A DNA stretch of 43,028 bases. It comes from Cryobacterium algoritolerans. GTDB lineage: Bacteria > Actinomycetota > Actinomycetes > Actinomycetales > Microbacteriaceae. This document shows, in pieces, positions 23,793 to 32,393 of this stretch (position 1 is its first letter; every line of letters starts with the position of its first letter). Both the position numbers and the translations under genes were made by a program. The stretch spans positions 1 through 43,028 of the forward strand of contig NZ_SOFP01000029.1 in NCBI RefSeq assembly GCF_004402785.1. The letters are read 5' to 3'. The notes below the pieces were generated by a model. It ran no database searches and was not told the DNA's origin. It worked only from the letters and a program-made list of their open reading frames with translations.

Positions 23793-25358
23793 CTACCGCG
23801 CCCTGCGGACAGCGGCCCTGGCCGCCGTCGAGCCATGGTCGGTGACGACTTCCTGCGCGGCCCCGTCGGTGGCGCGCACGAGACGTGGCCCGCTCGCACC
23901 GAAGACGTAGCGCGGTTCGGGGAAGATCCAGAGCGCGCCCAGGTAGAGCACTGCGCCGGCCACGACGGCTGTGACCAGGCTGAGGTCCATGCCGCCACCG
24001 ATCCCGATGAAAGGGCCGACGATGATGGGCGGATAGTTGGCGAAAAGCAGGCCGATGACGGCGGCGGCTATCCACGCCACCATCCCTCGCCAGTTCACGC
24101 CGGAGTTGAACCAGTAGATGCCGCCGATTTCCCCCTTGTTGAAGACCTGGAGGTTTCGGGCGTCGAAGTGGCCGCGGCGCACGACGTAGCCGATCGCCAT
24201 GATCACCATCCACGGAGTGGTGGTCACGATGATGGCACCGACGAAGGCGTTGACCGCACCGAGGAGGTCGAAGAACAGCCGGCCGGTCAGAATGAACAGG
24301 AAGGCGACCACGCCGATTCCGATCGTGGCCTGCACCCGGCTGAAGGTAGGGAACACCGAGGAGAAGTCAAGGCCGGTGCCGTACAGCGAGGTCGTCCCGG
24401 TGGACAGTCCGCCGATGAACGCGACCAGCATCAGTAGCACCGCGTACCAGATCGGAGAGGCCTGGATCAGGGCGAAGACGTAGTCCGCCTGTCCGGCGAC
24501 CAGCGTTGCCGTGGCGACGCCGAACAGGAACGGCACCAGGGTGAGGATCTGGCCGAGGAACGTCGCAAGGAGCAGCTTGCGCGGCGGTGTGCTCTTGGGG
24601 ATGTACCGGGACCAGTCTCCGAGGAACGCCCCGAACGAGATCGGGTTGCTCATCACGATGAGCGCTGCCGCCACGAAAGTCGGCCAGAAACCGCCCAGTG
24701 CCAGCGCGTCGGGTCCGGGGTTGTAGCCGGCGTCGAAGGTTCCGGAGAAGGCGACCACGGCCAGGAGGATCAGTGCCGTGTTGGCGATCACCGCCGTCTT
24801 GTTCACGAGCAGCATGAACTGGAAACCGTAGACCACCACCACGATCACGATCACGCCGATCACGCCGTAGACCAGGGTCCGCAGGCCGATCGAGTCGGAG
24901 ATGCCGGCCAGTCGATTGAGCCCCCCGACGAGGGCGTCGCCGCTCACCCACACCGAAATGGAGTAGAACGCGATCGCGGTGAGGAGCGACAGGAACGACC
25001 CGACGACCCGGCCGCGCACGCCGAAGAACGCTCCGGACGATACCGCGTTGTTCGTGCCTGTCTTCGGTCCGAAGAGCCCCATGGGCATCAGGAAAACGGT
25101 GCCGACGAGCACGCCGGTCACCGTGGCGAGCACGGCCTGCCAGAACGAAAGCCCGAGTACGATCGGGAACGTGCCGAGCAGGACGGTCGCGAACGTATTC
25201 GCTCCGCCGAACTGGATCCTCAGCAGGTCGACCCAGGTGGAGGTGCGGTCGGCAGGCGGAATCGTGTCGATCCCGTGCGTCTCCACCTCGGTGGCCTTCG
25301 GGCGGGCATTCAGCACCACCGTGCCGTCGTCGTGGACGGTACCGGTGTTTTCACTCAT
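23793..25358 (-). CDS. NCS1 family nucleobase/hydantoin-type cation symporter
   Basis: A 521-residue, twelve-helix transporter of the NCS1 family (purine-cytosine permease type) in the cytoplasmic membrane. Visible are the R-T-S-T-W-V-D N-terminal region, NTFATVLLGTFPIVLGLSFW in helix 1, and the MPMGLFGPKTGTNNAVSSGA, FFGVRG block typical of the family's substrate site, then NPISFGAFLGDWSRYIPK. The substrate is probably a pyrimidine, purine, allantoin or hydantoin-like ring, not deducible further. It is divergent from a cyclase-family hydrolase gene with which it probably forms a catabolic unit. The start is ATG 25358 with GAAGG upstream. Confidence 0.9.
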   Translation of the reverse strand: MSENTGTVHDDGTVVLNARPKATEVETHGIDTIPPADRTSTWVDLLRIQFGGANTFATVLLGTFPIVLGLSFWQAVLATVTGVLVGTVFLMPMGLFGPKTGTNNAVSSGAFFGVRGRVVGSFLSLLTAIAFYSISVWVSGDALVGGLNRLAGISDSIGLRTLVYGVIGVIVIVVVVYGFQFMLLVNKTAVIANTALILLAVVAFSGTFDAGYNPGPDALALGGFWPTFVAAALIVMSNPISFGAFLGDWSRYIPKSTPPRKLLLATFLGQILTLVPFLFGVATATLVAGQADYVFALIQASPIWYAVLLMLVAFIGGLSTGTTSLYGTGLDFSSVFPTFSRVQATIGIGVVAFLFILTGRLFFDLLGAVNAFVGAIIVTTTPWMVIMAIGYVVRRGHFDARNLQVFNKGEIGGIYWFNSGVNWRGMVAWIAAAVIGLLFANYPPIIVGPFIGIGGGMDLSLVTAVVAGAVLYLGALWIFPEPRYVFGASGPRLVRATDGAAQEVVTDHGSTAARAAVRRAR

Positions 25359-25459
25359 GTGGACGACCTTCGGGTTTCTCGGATGGCGCTGCGCGGTGGG
25401 AGAAGCGGGGGCTCAGAACAAGTTGGGTAGACCCTAGCCGCTTGCTTGTCCCTCATGCA

Positions 25460-25474
25460 ATAGTTCTTGACTAT
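25460..25474. promoter_or_regulatory. Inverted repeat over the cyclase start codon
   Basis: ATAGT-TCTTG-ACTAT, five-base arms, covers ATG 25473 and the likely -10 region (TAGTTC, 25461-25466, six bases before the ATG). It is a possible site for the XRE-cupin repressor encoded two genes downstream. Confidence 0.4.
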
Positions 25475-26141
25475 GAAGATAATCAGCGTCGTCGATCTCT
25501 CGGTCGCCGTGAACACCGCCACCCAGGTCTACCCGGGCGACCCGGTTCCGCGATTCGAGGTGCACAGCACGATCGAGCGTGACGGCTTCAATCTGCTGAG
25601 CGTGAGTATGGGCTCCCAGACCGGCACCCACGTGGACGCGCCGTACCACTTCGACGAATCCGCTCCGAAGCTGGACGCGCTGCCGCTGGGCCGCTTCATC
25701 GGGCCGGGCGTCATCGTCGATGCCAGGGACGTCGGAGCGCGGGGACGAATCACCTGGCGGCACATCGAACCCGTCGCTCATCTGCTCGAGCCCGGCTCGA
25801 TCGTGCTCCTGCACACGGGCTGGAGCACGCACTACGGCACCGACCGGTACTTCGACAATCCCTTTCTCGATGCGAGAGCATGCGCGCGCTTGATCGACCT
25901 CGGCATCCGCACGTTCGGGATCGACGCCATCAACATCGACGAAACCCCCGACGAGACGCACCCCGGCGAGGGCTTCCCCGTTCACCACCTCATTGCCGAC
26001 GTCGCGGGCGTGATCAGCGAGAACCTCACCAACCTGGCCTCGATCGACTTCGCCGGTCCGGTGATTTCGTTGCTACCGATAGCCTTTGAAGCAGCAGACG
26101 GCGCCCCGGTCCGGGCAGTCGCGCTGCACCTCGAAATGTAG
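25473..26141 (+). CDS. Cyclase-family metal-dependent hydrolase (arylformamidase/isatin hydrolase-like)
   Basis: A 222-residue PF04199-type hydrolase. The metal motif is Q-T-G-T-H-V-D-A-P-Y-H-F, the usual H-G-T-H-x-D-x-P-x-H with Q in the first place. A second signature is FGIDAINIDETP followed by E-G-F-P-V-H-H-L-I. The family opens amide or ester bonds in rings or formyl groups. The start is ATG 25473 (MKIISVVDLSV), which lacks a ribosome site. The XRE-cupin gene lies eight bases downstream and the NCS1 permease is divergent. Confidence 0.85.
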   Translation: MKIISVVDLSVAVNTATQVYPGDPVPRFEVHSTIERDGFNLLSVSMGSQTGTHVDAPYHFDESAPKLDALPLGRFIGPGVIVDARDVGARGRITWRHIEPVAHLLEPGSIVLLHTGWSTHYGTDRYFDNPFLDARACARLIDLGIRTFGIDAINIDETPDETHPGEGFPVHHLIADVAGVISENLTNLASIDFAGPVISLLPIAFEAADGAPVRAVALHLEM

Positions 26142-26149
26142 GGATCTCC

Positions 26150-26698
26150 ATGGCGCGACAGGTTCCAATCGGCGCGCGGCTGCGCGCGGCGCGGCTGGGC
26201 AAAGGCCTCACCCTCGAGGCCGTCGCCACCAGCGCCGGTATCACCCAGGGATTCGTCAGCAGGCTGGAACGCGACCAGGTCTCGCCGTCCGTTGCCACCC
26301 TGGTGGCCATCTGCGACGCCGTCGGCCTGCGGGTGGGCGAGCTGTTCGAGGCTCCCCCGACCCAGATCGTCCGCGCGGGGCACGGCTCACCGATCAATTT
26401 CGGCGGCCGGGGCGCGACCGAGAGCCTGCTGACGCCCGGCAACCAGAACCAGGTCGAGGTCATCCGCTCGGTTATCGATCCCGGCGGCTCGGCCGGCCTC
26501 GACCTCTATGTTCTCGACACAGAGATCGAATTCGCCTACATCCTGCACGGCACCCTGATCATCGTGATCGGTGAGGAAACGTTCTCACTGAATGCGGGCG
26601 ACGCGATGACCTTCCGGGGCCGCGACCCTCACACCTGGCGCAACGCGTCGACCGCGGAGGAGTGCGAAGTGCTCTGGATGCTGGCCCCGGCCCCGTAA
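26150..26698 (+). CDS. XRE-family regulator with cupin sensory domain
   Basis: A 182-residue repressor. The N-terminal HTH_XRE is RLRAARLGKGLTLEAVATSA then GITQGFVSRLERDQVSPSVATL. A C-terminal cupin_2 domain covers roughly 110-180 (EFAYILHGTLIIVIGEETFS then LNAGDAMTFRGRDPHTWRNAS). Cupin regulators of this type bind a small pathway metabolite. It is co-directional and eight bases from the cyclase gene, hence the probable local regulator of the cyclase and the divergent NCS1 permease. Confidence 0.88.
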   Translation: MARQVPIGARLRAARLGKGLTLEAVATSAGITQGFVSRLERDQVSPSVATLVAICDAVGLRVGELFEAPPTQIVRAGHGSPINFGGRGATESLLTPGNQNQVEVIRSVIDPGGSAGLDLYVLDTEIEFAYILHGTLIIVIGEETFSLNAGDAMTFRGRDPHTWRNASTAEECEVLWMLAPAP

Positions 26699-26781
26699 GC
26701 CGTGCTGAATCGCGGCCAAAGCACCTTCGTCGAGCGCGCGAACGTGTTGTGTCCGCAACTCAGCCGCACGGGACGGGCGGG

Positions 26782-26958
26782 TCAGCTCTCCGGGGCGATC
26801 GGGTCAGGGTCGGCCGCGTTCTCCGCACCCGCCGTCGGCCCGCCGTGTTCGCCGCTCTGGCGCGCCACATAGGCACGCTTGAGCTCCGCCCAGCGCGGCA
26901 ACGACACCTGATTGACCGGCGCCGGCTGCGCCTGGTCGGGTGCGGACGGTTCAGCCAC
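26782..26958 (-). CDS. Small hypothetical protein, tandem paralogue B
   Basis: A 58-residue acidic product (from GTG 26958) with central SLPRWAELKRAYVARQS, followed by a disordered-looking Gly/Ala/Asp/Pro tail. It shares the R-W-A-x-L-K-R-x-Y/F-V-x-R-Q-S motif with the protein encoded just upstream, so the two are a tandem duplication. GAGAG before the GTG could serve as a ribosome site, and only eight bases separate the two genes. I do not recognise the family. Confidence 0.55.
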   Translation of the reverse strand: MAEPSAPDQAQPAPVNQVSLPRWAELKRAYVARQSGEHGGPTAGAENAADPDPIAPES

Positions 26959-26966
26959 TGTCGCTC

Positions 26967-27092
26967 TCAGTCCCGATCCTTGTCCCGAACGCCATTGGAG
27001 GCACTCTGCCGGGAGACGAACTCCCGCTTGAGTGCGGCCCATCGAAGCGCCGAAACATACTGGATCGTTGAATTGTTCGTGGAATCGGCCAT
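26967..27092 (-). CDS. Small hypothetical protein, tandem paralogue A
   Basis: A 41-residue product starting MADSTNNSTIQYVSALRWAA and continuing LKREFVSRQSA, then a short charged tail. It has GAGAG five bases before the ATG. Codon use is less GC-rich at third positions than its neighbours. The shared motif with the next gene supports both being real. No transmembrane or signal segment is seen. Confidence 0.55.
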   Translation of the reverse strand: MADSTNNSTIQYVSALRWAALKREFVSRQSASNGVRDKDRD

Positions 27093-27293
27093 TGGGTCTC
27101 TCAGTCTCAAACGTGAAGTGAACGGCACGCCGCTGAGCCTTGTTCAATGAATGGACGATCGAGATTGTCACGGTTTGGCATCGGACTGCACGCGAGGGAT
27201 GTCCCACCGACCCACCACCATCAGTGGACGGGATCGCAACCACAATGATACCTCCGCAGCGGCCGTGGACGGGCATCGGCCAGCCGCGCCCAC

Positions 27294-27299
27294 TAGAGT
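27294..27299 (+). promoter_or_regulatory. -10 hexamer TAGAGT for leaderless uvrA-like gene
   Basis: TAGAGT ends six bases before ATG 27306. No ribosome site precedes the ATG. Confidence 0.6.
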
Positions 27300-27305
27300 C
27301 CTCTG

Positions 27306-29945
27306 ATGCAACCCCTGCCCCGTGACCCACGCTCCACCGAATCGACCATTGGATCGAGCACCGGGTCGAGGACCGACGCGACCACGGGCTTCGTGCGCGT
27401 GCGCGGGGCGAGGGAGAACAACCTGCGCGATGTCGATGTCGACGTGCCGCGCGACGCCATCGTCGCATTCACCGGGGTGTCCGGCTCCGGCAAGTCCTCC
27501 CTGGCGTTCGGCACGATCTTCGCCGAGGCCCAACGGCGGTTCCTCGAATCGGTCGCACCCTATGCCCGCCGCCTGATCCAGCAGGGGCACAGCCCGAGGG
27601 TTGACGAGATCACCGGGCTGCCGCCAGCAGTCGCGCTCCAGCAGCGGCGCGGCACGCCCAGCGCCCGGTCATCGGTGGGCACGCTCACCACGCTCTCCAA
27701 TTCGCTCCGGATGTTGTATTCCCGCGCCGGCACATATCCAGCAGGCGCGGTGCGCCTCGAGTCGGACTCGTTCTCGCCGAATACCGCAGCCGGTGCCTGC
27801 CCGCAGTGCCACGGGCTGGGCATAGCGCACACCGTCACGGCCGATTCGCTGGTGCCCGACTCGACCCTGAGCATCCGCGACGGGGCCATCGCGGCCTGGC
27901 CGGGCGCCTGGCAGGGCAAGAACCTGCGGGACATCCTGATCGTGCTCGGCTACGACGTCGACACGACCTGGCGTAACCTCCCGGCCGCCGACCGCGACTG
28001 GATCCTGTTCACCGAGGAGCAGCCCGTCGTGGAAGTTGTGCCCCAACGCGACCGAATCGCCAAGCCCTACCAGGGGCGGTTCTGGAGCGCGCGCAGCTAC
28101 GTCATGCACACCCTGGCCGACTCGAAGAGCCAGAGCCAGCGCGAACGGGCGCTGCGATTCGTCGAGTCAGGGCCGTGCCCGCTCTGCGGCGGCACCGGGC
28201 TGACCCCCGCGGCCCTCACGGTGACCTTCGCCGGCCGGTCGATCGCCGAACTGGCCGCGCTTCCGCTGACCGGCCTCGCCGAGGTCATCCGGCCCACTGC
28301 GGTCCTCACCGAGGCCGGCGCGGCCCGGCCGGATGCGGCATCCGGCGAGGTCACCGAGGTCGCCGTCACGCTGACCCGCGACCTGCTCTCCCGGATCGAG
28401 GTGCTGCTCGAGCTCGGCCTCGGCTACCTCAGCCTGGCCAGGGCAACCCCCACCCTCTCGCCGGGCGAGATGCAGCGGCTCCGTATCGCCACCCAGCTCC
28501 GCTCCGGTCTTTTCGGCGTGATCTATGTGCTCGACGAACCCTCGGCCGGATTGCACCCGGCCGACGCCGAGCCGCTCCTCGTCGTGCTCGAGCAGCTCAA
28601 GGAGTCCGGCAACTCCGTCTTCGTCGTGGAGCACAACATGGCCGTCGTGCGCAAGGCCGACTGGGTCGTCGACGTCGGGCCGCTGGCCGGCACCGAGGGA
28701 GGCGCCGTGCTCTACAGCGGGCCGATCGCCGGGCTGGCCGACGTGCCCGAGTCGGTCACCCGTCGATTCCTCTTCGCCGGGACCGAGGATGGATCCCGAA
28801 TCAAGGTCGAGAACGCCTCCGCGGCCCTGTCCCCCGCACCGGCCGAGCCGCAGCGCCGGGTGCCCGCCGAGTGGCTCGGCCTGCACGGGATCAGCCGCCA
28901 CAACCTCCGTGCCCTCGACGCCAGCTTTCCGTTGGGCGTTCTCACCGCGGTGACGGGGGTCTCCGGTTCGGGCAAGTCCACCCTGGTCAGCCAGGTCCTT
29001 GCCGACGCTGTCCGGCATGAGCTACACCCCGGCGGGGCGGCGGCCGACGACACGGTTGTCGCCGGGGCCGACGACACCGGCGACCCGGAATCTCCCGGCA
29101 CGGTCTCTTCCGCGACCACCGTCGACCGGATCACCGGCCTCGCCACCGTCGATCGCCTCGTGCGGGTCGACCAGAAGCCGATCGGCCGCACCCCGCGCTC
29201 CAACCTGGCCACCTACACCGGGCTCTTCGACGCGGTACGATCGGCCTTCGCCGCGACGGACAAAGCCCGCGCACGCGGCTACGGCGCGGGCCGCTTCTCC
29301 TTCAACGTGGCCGGCGGCCGCTGCGAGACCTGCCTCGGCGAGGGGTCCGTGGCCGTCGAGCTGCTCTTCCTGCCGGGCAGCTACGCGCCCTGCCCGGCCT
29401 GCGGCGGCTCCCGCTACAACCCCGAGACGTTGGAGATCGACTACAACGGCCGCACCATCGCCGAGGTGCTCGGCCTCACCGTGGACGCGGCCGCGGCATT
29501 CCTCGTGGACGTCCCGGCCGCCGCGCGCAGCCTGGGCACCCTCCGCGAGGTCGGCCTCGGTTACCTCCGGCTCGGCCAGCCGGCCACCGAACTCTCCGGC
29601 GGTGAGGCGCAGCGGATCAAGCTCGCCACCGAGCTGCAACGTGCCCGCCGCGGCCACACCCTTTACCTCCTCGACGAGCCGACCACCGGCCTGCACCCCG
29701 CCGACGTGCAACTGCTCCTGACCCAGTTGAACCGGCTCGTCGACGCCGGCAACACGGTGATCGTGGTCGAGCACGACCTCGACGTGGTCGCAGCGGCCGA
29801 CTGGGTGATCGACCTCGGGCCGGCCGGCGGCGACGCGGGCGGGCGCATCCTCGTCTCCGGACCGCCCGAGACCGTTGCCGCGCATGCGGAGAGCCGCACC
29901 GCCGCCTACCTGTCCCGGCGCCTGGCCGACGGCAGCGCCGGCTAG
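27306..29945 (+). CDS. UvrA2-type ABC excinuclease subunit (class II UvrA)
   Basis: An 879-residue twin ABC protein, shorter than housekeeping UvrA (about 950). First ABC: Walker [15 protein letters not shown] (about 57-70) and signature [12 protein letters not shown]. Second [17 protein letters not shown] and [12 protein letters not shown], Walker [15 protein letters not shown]. Zinc fingers are CPQC, CPLC and C-x2-C...C-x2-C in RCETCLGEG...CPACGGSR. The LSPGEMQ variant and the short insertion between the Walker A motif and zinc finger 1 are typical of UvrA2 paralogues lacking the UvrB-binding domain. They occur in antibiotic or DNA-damage tolerance loci; the role here is unproven. Confidence 0.85.
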   Translation: MQPLPRDPRSTESTIGSSTGSRTDATTGFVRVRGARENNLRDVDVDVPRDAIVAFTGVSGSGKSSLAFGTIFAEAQRRFLESVAPYARRLIQQGHSPRVDEITGLPPAVALQQRRGTPSARSSVGTLTTLSNSLRMLYSRAGTYPAGAVRLESDSFSPNTAAGACPQCHGLGIAHTVTADSLVPDSTLSIRDGAIAAWPGAWQGKNLRDILIVLGYDVDTTWRNLPAADRDWILFTEEQPVVEVVPQRDRIAKPYQGRFWSARSYVMHTLADSKSQSQRERALRFVESGPCPLCGGTGLTPAALTVTFAGRSIAELAALPLTGLAEVIRPTAVLTEAGAARPDAASGEVTEVAVTLTRDLLSRIEVLLELGLGYLSLARATPTLSPGEMQRLRIATQLRSGLFGVIYVLDEPSAGLHPADAEPLLVVLEQLKESGNSVFVVEHNMAVVRKADWVVDVGPLAGTEGGAVLYSGPIAGLADVPESVTRRFLFAGTEDGSRIKVENASAALSPAPAEPQRRVPAEWLGLHGISRHNLRALDASFPLGVLTAVTGVSGSGKSTLVSQVLADAVRHELHPGGAAADDTVVAGADDTGDPESPGTVSSATTVDRITGLATVDRLVRVDQKPIGRTPRSNLATYTGLFDAVRSAFAATDKARARGYGAGRFSFNVAGGRCETCLGEGSVAVELLFLPGSYAPCPACGGSRYNPETLEIDYNGRTIAEVLGLTVDAAAAFLVDVPAAARSLGTLREVGLGYLRLGQPATELSGGEAQRIKLATELQRARRGHTLYLLDEPTTGLHPADVQLLLTQLNRLVDAGNTVIVVEHDLDVVAAADWVIDLGPAGGDAGGRILVSGPPETVAAHAESRTAAYLSRRLADGSAG

Positions 29946-30040
29946 CCCACCGCGGGGCTGCGAACCCGGCTGTCTGCGGGCGCTACCGGTCCCGGATGAC
30001 CTAGATTTGTCAGCACACCTCATGGCGCGAAGGAGCCTCA

Positions 30041-31327
30041 ATGACCGGTTGGCGTATTCGGGACTTCCATGCAGACGATCTCGACGGCATCCTACAGCTC
30101 TGGCAGGAGATCACGGCGGCAAAGACGGAGCCGGTATACGGGCTGTCCGAGGTGATGGCGTCCTGCCAGAAAGACCACGCCGTGGTCGCACTGCACGGCG
30201 ACGAGGTGGTGGGCGCTGCCGTCGGCCGGGCCGCCCACGCCCAGGGCTGGATCGTCTTCCTCGCCACCCGGCAGTCCTGGCAGAGCCAGGGCATCGGCAC
30301 CGCCATGCTGGCGGCCCTCGAGACGCGGATGGCGCCGCACGGGATCACGAAGCTCTCCGCACTGATGCCGGAGACCGCCAGCCGGGTCGACGCGTTCCTC
30401 AACCGCGGCTTCGAGGTGAAAAAGCAGCTGCGCTACTTCGAGCGCGATATCCCGGTGCAACGAGAGGGCCTGCGCGCACTCAGCGAGGTGGGCGGCCGCA
30501 TCCTTCCCCGGGACCTGTGGGCCGGGGTCGGAGGCATGCGCAAGGAGAAGGAGCTGCTCGAGCGACGACTGGTCATGCCGTTGGCGAAGCCGGACATGGC
30601 CGACCGGTACGGCGTTGTGCCGCCGAAGGCCGTGGTGCTCTTCGGCCCGCCAGGCACCGGCAAGACCACCTTCGCCAAGGCCATCGCCTCCCGTCTCGAA
30701 TGGCCGTTCGTCGAGGTGTTCCCGTCAAGGCTGGCCGGGGACCCCCAGGGCCTGGCCGGCGCACTCAGGGAGACATTCCTCAAGATTTCCGAGCTCGAGC
30801 ACGCGGTCGTCTTCATCGACGAGGTCGAGGAGATCGCCGCGCAGCGGGGCGGTGAACCACCCTCGCCCCTGCAGGGCGTGACCAACGAGCTGCTCAAGAT
30901 CATCCCCGCCTTCCGGGAACAGCCCGGCCGGCTGCTCGTCTGCGCGACCAACTTCATCCGAGCCCTCGACTCGGCGCTGCTCCGGCACGGACGCTTCGAC
31001 TACGTCATCCCGATCGGTCTGCCCGACGATGCCGCCCGCCAGGCGATCTGGGCGGGTTACATCCCCAAACCGTTCGCCGACTCCGTCGACCTGGCCACCC
31101 TGGTCCAGGCGAGCGGCGGCTTCTCACCGGCCGACATCGAATACGCCGCGCGGCGCGCCTCACAGCAGGCGCTGGAGCGGGCGCTCTTCGACGACCCTGG
31201 CGACACCGACCCGAGCGGCCCCGGCACCGACGACTACCTGGCGGCGATCCGCTCGACCCGCACCACAGTGTCGGCCCAGGTGGCGGCTGAGTTCTTGGAG
31301 GACATCGAGCGGCTCGCCCGGCTCTGA
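30041..31327 (+). CDS. GNAT acetyltransferase-AAA+ ATPase fusion
   Basis: A 428-residue protein with two full domains. Residues 1-140 are a GNAT acetyltransferase fold: MTGWRIRDFHADDLDGILQL, and the acetyl-CoA loop Q-x-x-G-x-G/A as QSQGIGTAML (81-90). Residues 165-425 are a single AAA+ domain: Walker A GPPGTGKTT (202-210), Walker B VVFIDEVEE (257-265), sensor 1 N304 in CATN, arginine-finger-like LLRHGRFD. It resembles FtsH/Cdc48-type single-ring ATPases. AAA+ proteins unfold or remodel partners. The GNAT part could acetylate the substrate or act as an adaptor. A GAAGGAG site precedes the ATG by 7 bases, and TAGATT (about 30001) may be the -10. Confidence 0.85.
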   Translation: MTGWRIRDFHADDLDGILQLWQEITAAKTEPVYGLSEVMASCQKDHAVVALHGDEVVGAAVGRAAHAQGWIVFLATRQSWQSQGIGTAMLAALETRMAPHGITKLSALMPETASRVDAFLNRGFEVKKQLRYFERDIPVQREGLRALSEVGGRILPRDLWAGVGGMRKEKELLERRLVMPLAKPDMADRYGVVPPKAVVLFGPPGTGKTTFAKAIASRLEWPFVEVFPSRLAGDPQGLAGALRETFLKISELEHAVVFIDEVEEIAAQRGGEPPSPLQGVTNELLKIIPAFREQPGRLLVCATNFIRALDSALLRHGRFDYVIPIGLPDDAARQAIWAGYIPKPFADSVDLATLVQASGGFSPADIEYAARRASQQALERALFDDPGDTDPSGPGTDDYLAAIRSTRTTVSAQVAAEFLEDIERLARL

Positions 31328-31367
31328 GCGCTCCGGAACGGCGGGCCGCTGGGCGGATGCCGCGGTG

Positions 31368-32117
31368 TCAGACCCCAGGCCGGCCCGCGGCGTCGCCCGC
31401 CTCCTGCATGAACTCCGCCAGGGTGGCCTCGATCGTCGCGTACGACCAGCGGTGGGCGGCGTCGGCGTCACGCTCGGCGAGCGCAACGGCGAGCTGGTTG
31501 TGCCGGTGCGCGGAGGGCGGGGTGTACTCGGTGATGGTGAACCGCTTTTCCTCTTCCCTGGTGCGCAGCAGCGCGGCGACAGTGCCGGCGAAGTGACCCA
31601 TCACGCTGTTGCCCGATCCGACCAGGATCAGGCAATGGAAGGCGATGTCCGACTCCAGGAACCGGCGGCCGTCGCCGGCGAGATCGGCGGCGACCATCGC
31701 CGCGGCGGCCTCGGCGACGGCGACGAGCTGGGCATCCGTCATCAGCCGAGCACTCAGCCGGGCGGCGACCGGCTCGATCCCGAGTCGCATCTCGAGCATC
31801 TCGCGCATCTGGGTGAAGTACTCCGGCCCCCGGCCGCGCCAGAGGATGATCTGCGGGTTCATCAGGTCCCAGGCCCCTCGCGGGAGCACCTGCGTTCCGA
31901 CCCGCTGGCGCGGCTCGACCATGCCGAGCGACTGCAACACCCGCAGGGCCTCGCGCAGCACCGAACGGGACACGGCGAAGGCCGCGCTGATCTCGTCCAG
32001 GTTCAGGATGTCCCCCGGCGCGTAGCGTCCGTCGACGATCTCCTGGCCGAGGGAGTTCAGCACCCGGGCGTGCAGCCCTCGTTCGCGCCACGAGCCGAGG
32101 CCATCGCCAGTGATCAT
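31368..32117 (-). CDS. gntR: FadR-type GntR repressor of gluconate use
   Basis: A 249-residue regulator. The N-terminal winged helix is RVLNSLGQEIVDGRYAPGDI, LNLDEISAAFAVSRSVLREA, RVLQSLGMVEPRQRVGTQVL. The C-terminal FCD all-helical ligand domain follows (EPVAARLSARLMTDAQLVAV onward, with D-x3-H in ESDIAFHCLIL). It binds an acidic sugar, as expected for gluconate. ATG 32117 is supported by GGAAGG about six bases upstream. It is divergent from gntP, and a perfect palindrome lies between them. Confidence 0.88.
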   Translation of the reverse strand: MITGDGLGSWRERGLHARVLNSLGQEIVDGRYAPGDILNLDEISAAFAVSRSVLREALRVLQSLGMVEPRQRVGTQVLPRGAWDLMNPQIILWRGRGPEYFTQMREMLEMRLGIEPVAARLSARLMTDAQLVAVAEAAAAMVAADLAGDGRRFLESDIAFHCLILVGSGNSVMGHFAGTVAALLRTREEEKRFTITEYTPPSAHRHNQLAVALAERDADAAHRWSYATIEATLAEFMQEAGDAAGRPGV

Positions 32118-32272
32118 CAGTGCTTCCTTCCGGTGCCGCTCGCTTCCGGTGCCGCTCGCTGCCTGCGCCGCGGTGACCGGTATCAGCAATCGTTTGCGGC
32201 GTCCCCGCGATCGTAGCGGCGAATTGCGCCGTCGCTCTTCCCACAACCACGTCACGTATGCCACACTCAATT

Positions 32273-32288
32273 ATCTGATTAATCAGAT
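32273..32288. promoter_or_regulatory. Perfect 16-bp palindromic operator of the gluconate genes
   Basis: ATCTGATTAATCAGAT equals its own reverse complement and is strikingly AT-rich. TATTAC (32290-32295) directly follows and could be a -10 element, so a bound GntR would cover the promoter of gntP. The gntR gene itself is on the other side, about 155 bases away. Confidence 0.75.
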
Positions 32289-32393
32289 TTATTACCGCAC
32301 GGTGTGTCCTTCCACTATGCCGGACCCACAGCCGGCCGGACGACTCCCCGTGCGCCACTTATGACGATGGGGTCGCAGGGACGCGGCCTCGGA

